A stretch of 64,000 nt of DNA from Algoriphagus aquaeductus (GCF_003253485.1 NZ_QKTX01000004.1:62001-126000), one strand, 5' to 3'. Shown: positions 35,710-43,505, counted from the stretch's first letter. Translations and numbers: made by a program. The notes: generated by a model not told the origin, from the sequence alone.

Positions 35710-36405
35710 TCAACTCATCGCCAACCTGTACCTCCAAACTTCCCGAATTTGTTCTACCTCCACCTCAAAAGGAACATAGATCGGATTAGCTGAGCAAAGC
35801 AACAATTTTCGTTCGCTGCTAATCTTATTATAAGCGATTTTGAAAGTGACGCCATCCTGCTCGGTGACAATCACGTAGCGCTCCCCGTCTTTGATGGCCA
35901 TCCAGTCATCCACGTATTCGCAGACAATCCAGGCACCATCGGGAATCGGCAGCATGGAGTCTCCATCCACCTGAAAAACCCGATGCTTTTTGTCCGTGGG
36001 CAAAAAAGGCAATGAAAAGCGAGGCAATTCGGAAATAAACTCCGGATCCGAAAAGCCTGCCAAATAACTCGCTTTGGCTCGTTGAGAGACTACTTCGATC
36101 AGTTCGCGTCCTTCGGCATCTACCGTAGTAGAAAGAATCCGCAACTTTCGTCCCCGCAGAAACTGATCTGTCTCGAGTAGTTCGCGGAGCTTGTATTCGG
36201 AGTAGGTAGTCAAGTCTTCTCGGAGAAGTATATCGACAGAAACCCCCAGCTGATCAGAGATTTTCACCAACGTATCCAAAGGAGGATTGATATTGAGTTC
36301 GTAGCCCGCCAGTTTGGAGCGGGAGATTCCTACGGCTTCAGAAAATGTTTCCTGGGTGAAGCCTTTCTTTTTGCGGAGGAATTTGAGGTTGGTATTTAAT
36401 GACAT
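35710..36405 (-). CDS. XRE-type repressor with LexA/S24 self-cleavage domain
   Basis: 231 residues. Residues ~5-62 are an XRE helix-turn-helix (LKFLRKKKGFTQETFSEAVGISRSKLAGYELNINPPLDTLVKISDQLGV). A linker contains LAGFSD near residue 115, an Ala-Gly bond of the kind cut in LexA and CI. The S24 domain has the Ser in VDGDSMLP near 148 and the Lys in VTFKIAYNK near 186. All elements for RecA-stimulated self-cleavage are visible, so this should be an SOS-type repressor. It is oriented away from dinB, with a four-helix-bundle gene and a 101-bp repeat array between. Boxes shared with that array lie 10-116 bases upstream of its ATG, suggesting autoregulation and control of dinB; this is inference. 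Confidence 0.9.
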   Translation of the reverse strand: MSLNTNLKFLRKKKGFTQETFSEAVGISRSKLAGYELNINPPLDTLVKISDQLGVSVDILLREDLTTYSEYKLRELLETDQFLRGRKLRILSTTVDAEGRELIEVVSQRAKASYLAGFSDPEFISELPRFSLPFLPTDKKHRVFQVDGDSMLPIPDGAWIVCEYVDDWMAIKDGERYVIVTEQDGVTFKIAYNKISSERKLLLCSANPIYVPFEVEVEQIREVWRYRLAMS

Positions 36406-36415
36406 TGATATTTTT

Positions 36416-36521
36416 AAGATATGCTGCGCGAGATAGTTTTTAAGATATAGCTAAAGCTGAGATACTTGAGGAGATACGCTGTGAGAGAATTTTTTTTTAA
36501 AATATGGCTAAAGCCGAGATA
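36416..36521. promoter_or_regulatory. Three AAGATAT...GAGATA boxes upstream of the XRE-S24 gene
   Basis: Boxes at 36416-36435, 36442-36464 and 36499-36521. All begin with A-rich AAGATAT (AAAATAT in the third) and end with GAGATA. The middles are GCTGCGC, AGCTAAAGCT and GGCTAAAGCC, each a short inverted repeat. Between boxes two and three one arm changes from A to G and its partner from T to C, keeping the pairing. The first box matches the boxes in the 101-bp array at 19 of 20 positions on the minus strand. They are candidate operators. Confidence 0.55.
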
Positions 36522-36555
36522 AAAATGAAGATGTACTGCTTTAGATAGTTTGACA

Positions 36556-36948
36556 CTATCCCAAATCCTTCTTGGCCTCATAAGTCGTTTTTATCTGCCC
36601 ATTTAATTTAATCTGTAAATTTTTCGCGATCGAAAACATGGCCTCGTGTTCTTCTTTAGCAACGATTCCTCGTTCAAACCCAAGATCAATCCAGTGATCC
36701 ATCCCCTCAGATAGTGAGGCTCTTGAGATATAATAAAATCTAATCCGCTCCAGAAAATGATATCTAGCATACCCCTCGGCAATATTTGCCCCAACAGAAT
36801 CGATAGCCTCCAACATTTGGTCTCCCCAAGTTTTACGCTGGTGATATCCCAACCTCTCGTAAATCAGCCAAGCCTTAGCGGATAATTCCCTTGCCAATTT
36901 ATAGATCGTTAATTCTTTGAGCGGGATGTATTTTGATTTTCCACTCAT
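36556..36948 (-). CDS. Four-helix bundle protein (S23 / 23S rRNA intervening-sequence type)
   Basis: 130 residues of the four-helix-bundle family first seen in 23S rRNA intervening sequences. Motifs: LTIYKLARELSAKAWLIYERL, KTWGDQMLEAIDSVGANIAEGYARYHFLERIRFYYISRASLSEGMDHWIDLG. Related proteins include the Avd subunit of diversity-generating retroelements, but there is no reverse transcriptase here. Family members form pentamers and bind nucleic acid in known cases; this one's role is unknown. It sits between the repressor gene and the 101-bp array, whose first unit begins about 40 bases upstream of its start. Confidence 0.88.
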   Translation of the reverse strand: MSGKSKYIPLKELTIYKLARELSAKAWLIYERLGYHQRKTWGDQMLEAIDSVGANIAEGYARYHFLERIRFYYISRASLSEGMDHWIDLGFERGIVAKEEHEAMFSIAKNLQIKLNGQIKTTYEAKKDLG

Positions 36949-37762
36949 AACTATAACAAATTAAAAACCAATACTATACAATTATTTTTCAAGACAGCTA
37001 CGCAGATATTTTCAAGATATGACTACGTCAAATAGGCCCTATCTCGCATTGCACATCTCCTTATCTCGCAAAGCATATCTTTAATTTCTTCAAGATAGCT
37101 ACGCAGATATTTTCAAGATATAACTGCGTCAGACAGGACATATCTCGCGAAGCATATCTCCCTATCTCGCGAAGCATATCTTTAATTTCTTCAAGATAGC
37201 TACGCAGATATTTTCAAGATATGACTACGTCAAATAGGCCCTATCTCGCATTGCACATCTCCTTATCTCGCAAAGCATATCTTTAATTTCTTCAAGATAG
37301 CTACGCAGATATTTTCAAGATATAACTGCGTCAGACAGGACATATCTCGCGAAGCATATCTCCCTATCTCGCGAAGCATATCTTTAATTTCTTCAAGATA
37401 GCTGCGCAGATATTTTCAAGATATGACTGCGTCAGACAGGACATATCTCGCGAAGCATATCTCCCTATCTCGCGAAGCATATCTTTAATTTCTTCAAGAT
37501 AGCTGCGCAGATATTTTCAAGATATGACTGCGTCAGACAGGACATATCTCGCGAAGCATATCTCCCTATCTCGCGAAGCATATCTTTAATTTCTTCAAGA
37601 TAGCTGCGCAGATATTTTCAAGATATGACTGCGTCAGACAGGACATATCTCGCGAAGCATATCTTTTTTAACCCCGACAACCTCCGCCACTTTCTTAACC
37701 CAAATCTACTCTTTTTGATTAAATTATAAACAGAAAAATGTCAATATAATCAACAAAAAGTC
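36949..37762. other. Gene-free region between the S23-type gene and dinB
   Basis: 814 bases. The array at 36989-37668 fills most of it; the last ~95 bases before dinB are AT-rich and should hold the dinB promoter, though no good TAnnTTTG with -33 partner was found. Confidence 0.75.
36989..37668. repeat. Seven-copy tandem repeat with an exact 101-bp period
   Basis: Units start at 36990, 37091, 37192, 37293, 37394, 37495 and 37596; every step is 101 bases, and the seventh is cut short at about 37668. Units 1 and 3 share one set of variants and 2 and 4 another, a 202-bp higher-order duplication; units 5-7 are almost identical. Each unit has two AAGATA-type boxes on the + strand (centres GCTnCGC and GACTnCGTC) and two on the minus strand (centres GCGAAGC or variants), about 27 boxes in all. 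There are no unique spacers, so it is not CRISPR. Confidence 0.93.
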
Positions 37763-38953
37763 ATGGAAGGGAAGCGAAGTATTGTGCATATGGATTTGGA
37801 CACGTTTTTTGTGTCGGTGGAGCGGCTTTTTGACAGCCGACTGAATGGCAAACCCATCCTGATCGGGGGGTCGAGTGACCGGGGAGTCGTGGCCTCATGC
37901 AGCTACGAGGCGCGTAAGTTTGGCGTGCACTCGGCCATGCCCATGCGGACCGCGAGGCAACTCTGCCCCGAGGCGGTGATCGTGCGGGGGGATTTTGAGA
38001 AATACAGCCAAAAATCCCACGAGGTCACCGAGATCATTAAGGAGTCCGTCCCACTCTTTGAGAAATCCTCCATCGACGAGTTTTACATCGACCTCACGGG
38101 TATGGACCGCTTTTTTGGCTGCTTCAAGCTCGCCCACGAACTCCGGCAGCGCATCATCCGCGAGAGTGGACTCAATATCTCCATGGGCGTATCCGAAAAC
38201 AAAACCGTCTCCAAAGTCGCCACCGGTGAAGCCAAGCCCAACAACGAAAAGCAGGTACCTTTCGGTGAGGAAAAGCCCTTTCTCGCGCCACTCTCCGTGC
38301 GCAAAATCCCCATGATCGGCGAGAAAACCTCCCAAACGCTCTACAACATGGGGGTCAAAAAAGTCCACACGCTCCAGCAGATGCCCTCCGAACTGCTCGA
38401 AGCGACCTTTGGCAAAAACGGGAAGATGATCTGGGAAAAAGCCAACGGCATCGATCGCTCTCCGGTGATCCCCTACTCCGAGGCCAAGTCGGTCTCCTCC
38501 GAAAACACCTTCGAAGAGGACACCATCGATGTGAAATTGCTGGAAGCTACCCTCGTCGCGATGACCGAGCAGCTCGCCTCCAAACTCCGGCAAAAAGGCC
38601 AACTCACCGCCTGTGTGAGCGTGAAGATCCGCTACTCGGACTTTGAGACACATACCATGCAGCAACGGGTCCCCTACACCTCGGCAGACCACACGCTCCT
38701 GCCCGTGGTGAAGGAACTCTTTCGCAAACTCTACAGCCGTCGACTCCTCATCCGTCTGATCGGCGTACGCTTCAGCAGTCTGGTCTATGGCAACTATCAG
38801 ATCAAGCTCTTCGAAGACAGCCAAGAGCAGATCAATCTCTATCAGGCCCTCGACAAGCTCAACGTGAAGTACGGCGACAAAACCGTCTGCCGGGCTGTAG
38901 CCATGGGCGTGGGAAGGCGGCGGTTTAATCCCTTTAATGGAATGGAGGTGTGA
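37763..38953 (+). CDS. dinB: DNA polymerase IV (Y family)
   Basis: 396 residues. Palm motifs HMDLDTFFVSVERL (first catalytic Asp pair) and SIDEFYIDLTG (SxDE) are intact. CSYEARKFGVHSAMP, the thumb/HhH segment SVRKIPMIGEKTSQTLYNMGVKKVHTL and the little-finger domain follow. Error-prone translesion synthesis is expected, normally induced by DNA damage. The coding sequence looks GC-richer than its surroundings (two 60-base stretches counted by hand gave 53 and 55 percent), hinting at transfer or different codon bias. It is transcribed away from the LexA-like repressor across the 101-bp array, suggesting an SOS-type locus. No clear terminator follows. Confidence 0.95.
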   Translation: MEGKRSIVHMDLDTFFVSVERLFDSRLNGKPILIGGSSDRGVVASCSYEARKFGVHSAMPMRTARQLCPEAVIVRGDFEKYSQKSHEVTEIIKESVPLFEKSSIDEFYIDLTGMDRFFGCFKLAHELRQRIIRESGLNISMGVSENKTVSKVATGEAKPNNEKQVPFGEEKPFLAPLSVRKIPMIGEKTSQTLYNMGVKKVHTLQQMPSELLEATFGKNGKMIWEKANGIDRSPVIPYSEAKSVSSENTFEEDTIDVKLLEATLVAMTEQLASKLRQKGQLTACVSVKIRYSDFETHTMQQRVPYTSADHTLLPVVKELFRKLYSRRLLIRLIGVRFSSLVYGNYQIKLFEDSQEQINLYQALDKLNVKYGDKTVCRAVAMGVGRRRFNPFNGMEV

Positions 38954-39010
38954 GAAAGTAAAAAGTGAGAAATCCTAAAAGCAAGATTCTAGAGATTTTC
39001 CGCCCTACAA

Positions 39011-39039
39011 CTTTTCCAAAGTTCCAAACTTTGGAAAAG
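39011..39039. repeat. Dispersed 29-base palindrome, copy 1
   Basis: Arms CTTTTCCAAAGTT (39011-39023) and AACTTTGGAAAAG (39027-39039) are perfect inverted repeats around CCA. Copy 2 at 43477-43505 has the centre TGG, so it is the same element in the opposite orientation. Confidence 0.8.
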
Positions 39040-39166
39040 CTCTCAATCCAGAACAAGACGCATTTAAGAAGATTGAAAACAAAAGAAAAACAATAAAAAA
39101 GTGTCAAGTGAAATCAGGGCGCGACACTAAAGTTTGAAAAAGATTAGAAGACACATTCTCTCGACA

Positions 39167-39220
39167 GTAACCGAAAATAAACAGGTGAATTGTCGATTAC
39201 GATCGAGAAAAGTCACGTTT
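39167..39220. repeat. 54-bp direct repeat, copy downstream of the AAA_14 gene
   Basis: Matches 40570-40623 at 49 of 54 positions in the same orientation. The repeat contains the halves GTAACCGAAAATAAAC and TCGATTACGATCGAG, which are imperfect inverted copies of each other. Confidence 0.82.
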
Positions 39221-39372
39221 TGATTAAACCCGCAATATCCATTAGACTTCCTATTCCGAGCCCATCCGCCGCGGCGGACAAAATCAATCGCTTTGCTGCA
39301 TTTAACTCATTCACCAGAGCGGTGCTATGGCTCATTCGTTAAATGCTTGATTTTCTTGCATTTTGAACTCTT

Positions 39373-39388
39373 CCCGAAATGCTTCGGG
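39373..39388 (-). terminator. Hairpin after the AAA_14 gene
   Basis: CCCGAA (39373-39378) and TTCGGG (39383-39388) form a 6-bp stem with a 4-base loop, 18 bases beyond the stop. It lacks a clean U tract, so it may be a weak terminator or part of an intergenic repeat. Confidence 0.35.
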
Positions 39389-39405
39389 ACAGGCTATAAC
39401 GGATC

Positions 39406-40542
39406 CTAATGCATAATTCGGGTTAAAAATTCGGGATAGTTCTCCCGGTGAATCACCTGAAATTCTGTTTCGGGATATGCTTCACCAAAGCCCAGGGGAA
39501 GCTTTGCCCTTCGTTCGGGGTTCCATTTTACTTCAAAAGCATACAGTTTTCCTCCCCTTTCTTCCAGCCAATCCAACTCTTTTCCCGTGGTCGTTCGCCA
39601 GAAATAGACATTCGTGGGAATCCGGTGATAAGCCAGATATTTCATTCGCTCGCTGATGACGAAATTTTCCCAAAGGGCTCCCAGGTCGGTCCGGAGTGCC
39701 AGCGAATTGAAGTTGTTGATGATGGCATTACGGATACCATTATCCCAAAAATAGATCTTTCGGCTCTTCTTGATTTCCCGGCGCATATTTCGGCTGAATG
39801 AATTCAATCGAAAAATCACAAACGCCTTTTCCAGCAAATCAAGATACTTTTCTGCGGTTTCCTTATCAATCCCGATGGTATTTCCCAAGTCATTGAACGT
39901 CACTTCCGAACCCACCTGAAGCGCGAGGGCCAGTAGGAGCTTTTGAAGTACAGCAGGCTTCCGTACCTCACCCAAACTCAACAGATCCTTGTAAAGGTAA
40001 CTGCTCGTAATCTCACGCAGAGCCTCTTCTGCATCGGCAGGATGATTGATGACCTCGGGATAAAACCCATAAATCAACCGACCTTCCAAAAGCCGCTTTT
40101 CCTCGCGTTCGGAAGTATGAAGAGCCAATTCTTCCGTGGAAAACGGGTACAACTGAAATTCTCGCTTTCGTCCAGTAAGCGGTTCATTGATCGTATTGGC
40201 TAAATCCAAAGCTGAAGAGCCCGAAGCGATCACCTGAACTTCCGGAAAATTATCGGTGAACAATTTCAACGTGAGGCCGATATTCTGGACTCTTTGAGCC
40301 TCATCGATAAAAATAAGCTTGCGATCTCCAATCAAAGACTGGATCGAGGTAAGGGTTGCATCCTGTAAAGTCAACCGATCATCGGGATTGTCGCAGTTCA
40401 TCCACAAACAGTCTAGGGATAGCTGTTGCAAAAGCTGACGCATGAGTGTGGTCTTCCCGACCTGTCGCGGGCCAACCACCAACAAAAGCTTGCCTTGGTG
40501 GATTCTTTTCAGGAGTTCGGTCTCGATGATTCGATGGATCAT
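39406..40542 (-). CDS. AAA_14 / DUF4143 ATPase
   Basis: 378 residues. The N-terminal AAA domain has Walker A VVGPRQVGKTTLMRQLL near 24-34 and Walker B LIFIDEAQRVQNIG near 77, then IASGSSALDLANTINEPLTGRKREFQLYPFSTEE. The C-terminal DUF4143 part (SEVTFNDLGNTIGIDKETAEKYLDLLEKAFVIFRL, YFWDNGIRNAI, NFVISERMKYLAYH) ends with a nuclease-like strand pattern (YFWRTTTGKELDWLEERGGKLYAFEVKW) resembling a PD-(D/E)xK core. Members are very common, horizontally spread and functionally uncharacterised. The gene is flanked by a 54-bp direct repeat on both sides and has a perfect 11-bp inverted repeat just upstream of its start. Confidence 0.88.
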   Translation of the reverse strand: MIHRIIETELLKRIHQGKLLLVVGPRQVGKTTLMRQLLQQLSLDCLWMNCDNPDDRLTLQDATLTSIQSLIGDRKLIFIDEAQRVQNIGLTLKLFTDNFPEVQVIASGSSALDLANTINEPLTGRKREFQLYPFSTEELALHTSEREEKRLLEGRLIYGFYPEVINHPADAEEALREITSSYLYKDLLSLGEVRKPAVLQKLLLALALQVGSEVTFNDLGNTIGIDKETAEKYLDLLEKAFVIFRLNSFSRNMRREIKKSRKIYFWDNGIRNAIINNFNSLALRTDLGALWENFVISERMKYLAYHRIPTNVYFWRTTTGKELDWLEERGGKLYAFEVKWNPERRAKLPLGFGEAYPETEFQVIHRENYPEFLTRIMH

Positions 40543-40555
40543 GAAACAAAAATAT

Positions 40556-40585
40556 GTTTATTTTCGATCGTAACCGAAAATAAAC
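40556..40585. promoter_or_regulatory. Operator-like inverted repeat upstream of the AAA_14 gene
   Basis: GTTTATTTTCG (40556-40566) and CGAAAATAAAC (40575-40585) are perfect 11-bp arms with an 8-base centre, starting 14 bases upstream of the ATG at 40542. The right arm lies in repeat copy 2. Confidence 0.6.
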
Positions 40586-40623
40586 ATGTAAATTTTCGAT
40601 TACGATCGAGAAAAATCACATTT
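40570..40623. repeat. 54-bp direct repeat, copy upstream of the AAA_14 gene
   Basis: Partner of 39167-39220, 1403 bases apart; five mismatches, all clustered in two short segments. Confidence 0.82.
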
Positions 40624-40802
40624 CATCCACCACCGCTACTGTAGATGTCTTGTCTTTGGTCAGATTCATTGCTCCGGATTGGGTGGGAAGAGTAACCTAT
40701 TGGGACTCAACTCTAATTTTGCACCGATTCTGAATAGGCTTTCAAACTTACTTTATCAAAAACTCAAACCAGAATTCAAACTTTTGAACAAAGATTTCCT
40801 AG

Positions 40803-42788
40803 ATGGCCAAGGGATGTTTGCCTCCAAATTTTTCTCGAAAAAAATCAGTTCCTGATTCTTTCTTTTCCACCACTTGCCTTCTATCTTTCTTCCACCCAAC
40901 TAAAATCCTCCCTTTGCTTCCTTTTTTTCACCGTTTTCGCTTCATCCTTTCCCTTGGGATAACCCTCGGGATAAGTAGTTCGGTCTTTTCTCAAAAATTC
41001 CCTACGACTACTCTTCCAGAATTTGACACCTTGATTTTGAAGGCTTATGGGCTAAGATTTATAAATTCCGACAGTGCGCTAACTTTGATTGGTAAGGCAA
41101 AAAATCTTCAAAATCTAAGTTCGCTACAACAAGCCATGATTTCCAATCAGCTTGGGGCCATACACTATATCAAAGGAGATTACGCCACCTCGCTAAGGGA
41201 GTATTCCCGCGCCTACCAACTACTCGAGAATGAAACTGACCTCTATCAGAAGGTCTTTGCCCTGAATGGACGAGGTCTGATTTACCTTAGTCAGCATGAA
41301 TATGAACAGGCCGCGGCCATTTTTCAAAACTGTATAGACCTCAATCATCAGCTCAAAGACAGTATGGCACTGGGCGCCAATTACCTCAATAAGGGAATCG
41401 CACTATCTGAAATGGGAAATAAGCAGGAGGCGATGCTGGAATTGGAAAAAGGAATCCAAATCACCCAAAATTACCCCGAGCTCCCGGCAAGATGGATGAA
41501 CCTCAACCGTCAAGCCCAAATCAAACTGGAACTTGGACAAATCGATGAAGCAAAAATTCTATTTGAAAAGGTGCTGAATGAAAATCCCAAACTTACCACT
41601 TGGGAAAAAACCTTTTCTCACACCGGACTGGGGCTGATTGCTTTGGAAATAAACCAAAATCTAGAAGCTTTGGAACAGGGAAAAAAAGCCCTAGACTATG
41701 CCAAAGAGATCAATGCGTTTTGGGACAAGGAAAGAGCCACTCGATTGCTTTCGGAAGCCTATGAGCGAATTGGTCAGTACCGTGAGGCATTGGAATTTGC
41801 GCGACTCAACAAAACCTACGCAGATAGCCTTTACAGTCAGGACAAAAATTCGGAAATCAGCTACTTGCAGCTACGTCTGACTGAAGCAGACAACGCCACT
41901 TTGGCACAGGCCAAACAAATCAGCGATCAACGGGCACAGATCAGTACCCGTACTGTCGTGGGCTTAAGCCTTATTCTGGCCCTTTTGACCGTAGCACTCC
42001 TGCTCTACAGAAGATGGCTGAAAGAAAAAGAAAATCTTAATGCCCAATTATTGGCCAAGCAAAAGGAAATCCTCCTACAAAATGAAAAACTAGATCGGCT
42101 AAATAACGATAAAATCAAGCTTTTTTCCATTCTTTCACACGATCTCCGAATGCCGATCAATGCCATCCAACAGATCCTTGAGCTTCAATCCATGAACCTT
42201 TTAAGTCCTGAGGAAAAAGCAAAAACAGATGAAATCTTATTAAGGCAAGTCCAGCAAACCGACCAAATGATGGATCAGCTACTCCGCTGGTCCCATTCAC
42301 AAATGGAAGGAATCACCACAGAGCGGGTTGCCGTCGACTTGATCGAACTGGTTCGGAAAAGTATTGTGCAAAATGACTTCTTAGCCAAGAAAAAGGAAAT
42401 TCAATTCGATTTCTCTCCTGCCGATTTCCATCCAAAGGTTCTGGCAGACCCTACCCATGTTCAGATAATAATTCAAAATTGCCTTCAGAATGCCATTAAA
42501 TTTTCTAATTCGGGAGGAAAAATCAGAATATCAATTCAAGATCTAGGGAACCACGTCTCCTTATTCATCCAAGATGAGGGAATAGGCATCCCAAAATCAA
42601 AGCTCGCTGAAATTCAAGAAAATCAAGCCTTGGTAAACTCTTCGGAGGGAACCCAAAAGGAAAAAGGAACCGGACTGGGATTACTCTTAGTCAAGCAGTT
42701 TATGGGAATGAATGAAGGGAAGTTTAGGCTGGACAGCGAGTTTGGAAAAGGAACAAAAGTCACACTCACTTTTGAAACAGCTGCCTAG
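40803..42788 (+). CDS. TPR-containing membrane sensor histidine kinase
   Basis: Up to 661 residues. An extracytoplasmic part holds about five TPR repeats (residues ~100-365, for example YATSLREYSRAYQLLE and REALEFARLNKTYADSLY), then one transmembrane helix near 390-405 (TVVGLSLILALLTVALLLY). A coiled segment leads to the HisKA domain with SILSHDLRMPINAIQQ (phospho-His) and HATPase boxes QNCLQNAIKFSNSGG, FIQDEGIGIPK and GTGLGLLLVKQFM. The first ~45 residues before FRFILSLGITLGISSSVFSQ are atypical for a signal peptide; a TTG at 40914 may be the real start. No response regulator is adjacent. A GNAT gene starts one base after the stop. Confidence 0.9.
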   Translation: MAKGCLPPNFSRKKSVPDSFFSTTCLLSFFHPTKILPLLPFFHRFRFILSLGITLGISSSVFSQKFPTTTLPEFDTLILKAYGLRFINSDSALTLIGKAKNLQNLSSLQQAMISNQLGAIHYIKGDYATSLREYSRAYQLLENETDLYQKVFALNGRGLIYLSQHEYEQAAAIFQNCIDLNHQLKDSMALGANYLNKGIALSEMGNKQEAMLELEKGIQITQNYPELPARWMNLNRQAQIKLELGQIDEAKILFEKVLNENPKLTTWEKTFSHTGLGLIALEINQNLEALEQGKKALDYAKEINAFWDKERATRLLSEAYERIGQYREALEFARLNKTYADSLYSQDKNSEISYLQLRLTEADNATLAQAKQISDQRAQISTRTVVGLSLILALLTVALLLYRRWLKEKENLNAQLLAKQKEILLQNEKLDRLNNDKIKLFSILSHDLRMPINAIQQILELQSMNLLSPEEKAKTDEILLRQVQQTDQMMDQLLRWSHSQMEGITTERVAVDLIELVRKSIVQNDFLAKKKEIQFDFSPADFHPKVLADPTHVQIIIQNCLQNAIKFSNSGGKIRISIQDLGNHVSLFIQDEGIGIPKSKLAEIQENQALVNSSEGTQKEKGTGLGLLLVKQFMGMNEGKFRLDSEFGKGTKVTLTFETAA

Positions 42789-42789
42789 T

Positions 42790-43323
42790 ATGACCAACAC
42801 CTATCTTTTTGAGACCAGCCGACTCGGCTTTCGAACCTGGCAAAATTTCGATCTGGATGTTTTTGCCGCGATCAACGCTGATCCCGAAGTGATGCGTTTT
42901 TTTCAAAAACCCTATACCCGCGAAGAAACCCAAGCTATGATGGATCGCATGCAGCGACTGTATGAGGAAAGAGGACATTGTTATTTTGCTGTGGATCTCC
43001 TGGACACCAAAGAACTGATCGGCACGATAGGCCTGGGCTGGAAAACCTTTGAAGCAGACTTTACCCCCTGCGTTGACATCGGCTGGAGAATCGGCAAAAA
43101 GTGGTGGAACCAAGGACTGACCTCAGAGGGAGCCCAAGCCTGTCTGGATTTTGCCAGACAACTGGGAATCAAAGAAGTGTTCTCCTATGCCACGGTCACC
43201 AACCATGCTTCCATTCAAGTGATGAAAAAAATCGGCATGCACTTTTGCTATGAGTTTGACTATTCCGAACTCAAAGACTTCCCACATTTGAGGCAATGCA
43301 CACTGTATAAAATAGCGCTATGA
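42790..43323 (+). CDS. RimJ/RimL-type GNAT acetyltransferase
   Basis: 177 residues of the RimJ/RimL/ribosomal-type GNAT class: FETSRLGFRTWQNFDLDVFAAINADPEVMRFF at the start, IGWRIGKKWWNQGLTSEGAQACLDFARQLG as the acetyl-CoA loop region and VTNHASIQVMKKIGMHF near the end. The frame is open from 42712 inside the kinase gene, but the ATG at 42790, one base after the kinase stop, is clearly preferred and implies translational coupling. Substrate unknown; a link to the kinase is only positional. Confidence 0.88.
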   Translation: MTNTYLFETSRLGFRTWQNFDLDVFAAINADPEVMRFFQKPYTREETQAMMDRMQRLYEERGHCYFAVDLLDTKELIGTIGLGWKTFEADFTPCVDIGWRIGKKWWNQGLTSEGAQACLDFARQLGIKEVFSYATVTNHASIQVMKKIGMHFCYEFDYSELKDFPHLRQCTLYKIAL

Positions 43324-43476
43324 GTTAAGATTTTGGATGTACGAAACCCAGAGCAGCACCCAAGCTCCTCTCTCAAGCTATTCTTGTTTGATTTTTCAAC
43401 GTTGTCGATTTCTGATTTCACCCGACACTTGTAGGTTTTCAATCTTCCCAAATACTTCCTGACGCCAGCCAAAGAA

Positions 43477-43505
43477 CTTTTCCAAAGTTTGGAACTTTGG
43501 AAAAG
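43477..43505. repeat. Dispersed 29-base palindrome, copy 2
   Basis: Same 13-base arms as 39011-39039, centre TGG instead of CCA, i.e. inverted relative to copy 1. Confidence 0.8.

Larger units (their letters stand above)
38954..39405. other. Intergenic region with several palindromes
   Basis: 452 bases between dinB and the AAA_14 gene. It holds the 29-base palindrome at 39011, the 54-bp repeat copy at 39167, a perfect 14-base palindrome at 39265-39278 (TCCGCCGCGGCGGA), an inverted repeat GCATTTAAC/GTTAAATGC (39298-39306 and 39338-39346) and a hairpin at 39373-39388. No gene is seen. Confidence 0.7.
40543..40802. other. Promoter region between AAA_14 and the TPR kinase
   Basis: 260 bases. 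The AAA_14 side holds the inverted repeat and repeat copy 2; the remainder upstream of the kinase shows no clear promoter consensus. Confidence 0.6.

Noticed and set aside
36556..36948. Diversity-generating retroelement (S23 protein as Avd)
   Set aside because: No reverse transcriptase or template/variable repeat pair is present; only the family fold is shared.
36989..37668. CRISPR array
   Set aside because: The whole 101-bp unit repeats; there are no unique spacers of regular length and no cas genes nearby.
37895..38824. 309-codon minus-strand frame opposite dinB
   Set aside because: It is the antisense shadow of a GC-richer gene; the dinB frame carries all polymerase motifs.
39167..40623. 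Insertion sequence
   Set aside because: The flanking repeats are direct, not terminal inverted, and the enclosed gene is an ATPase, not a transposase.
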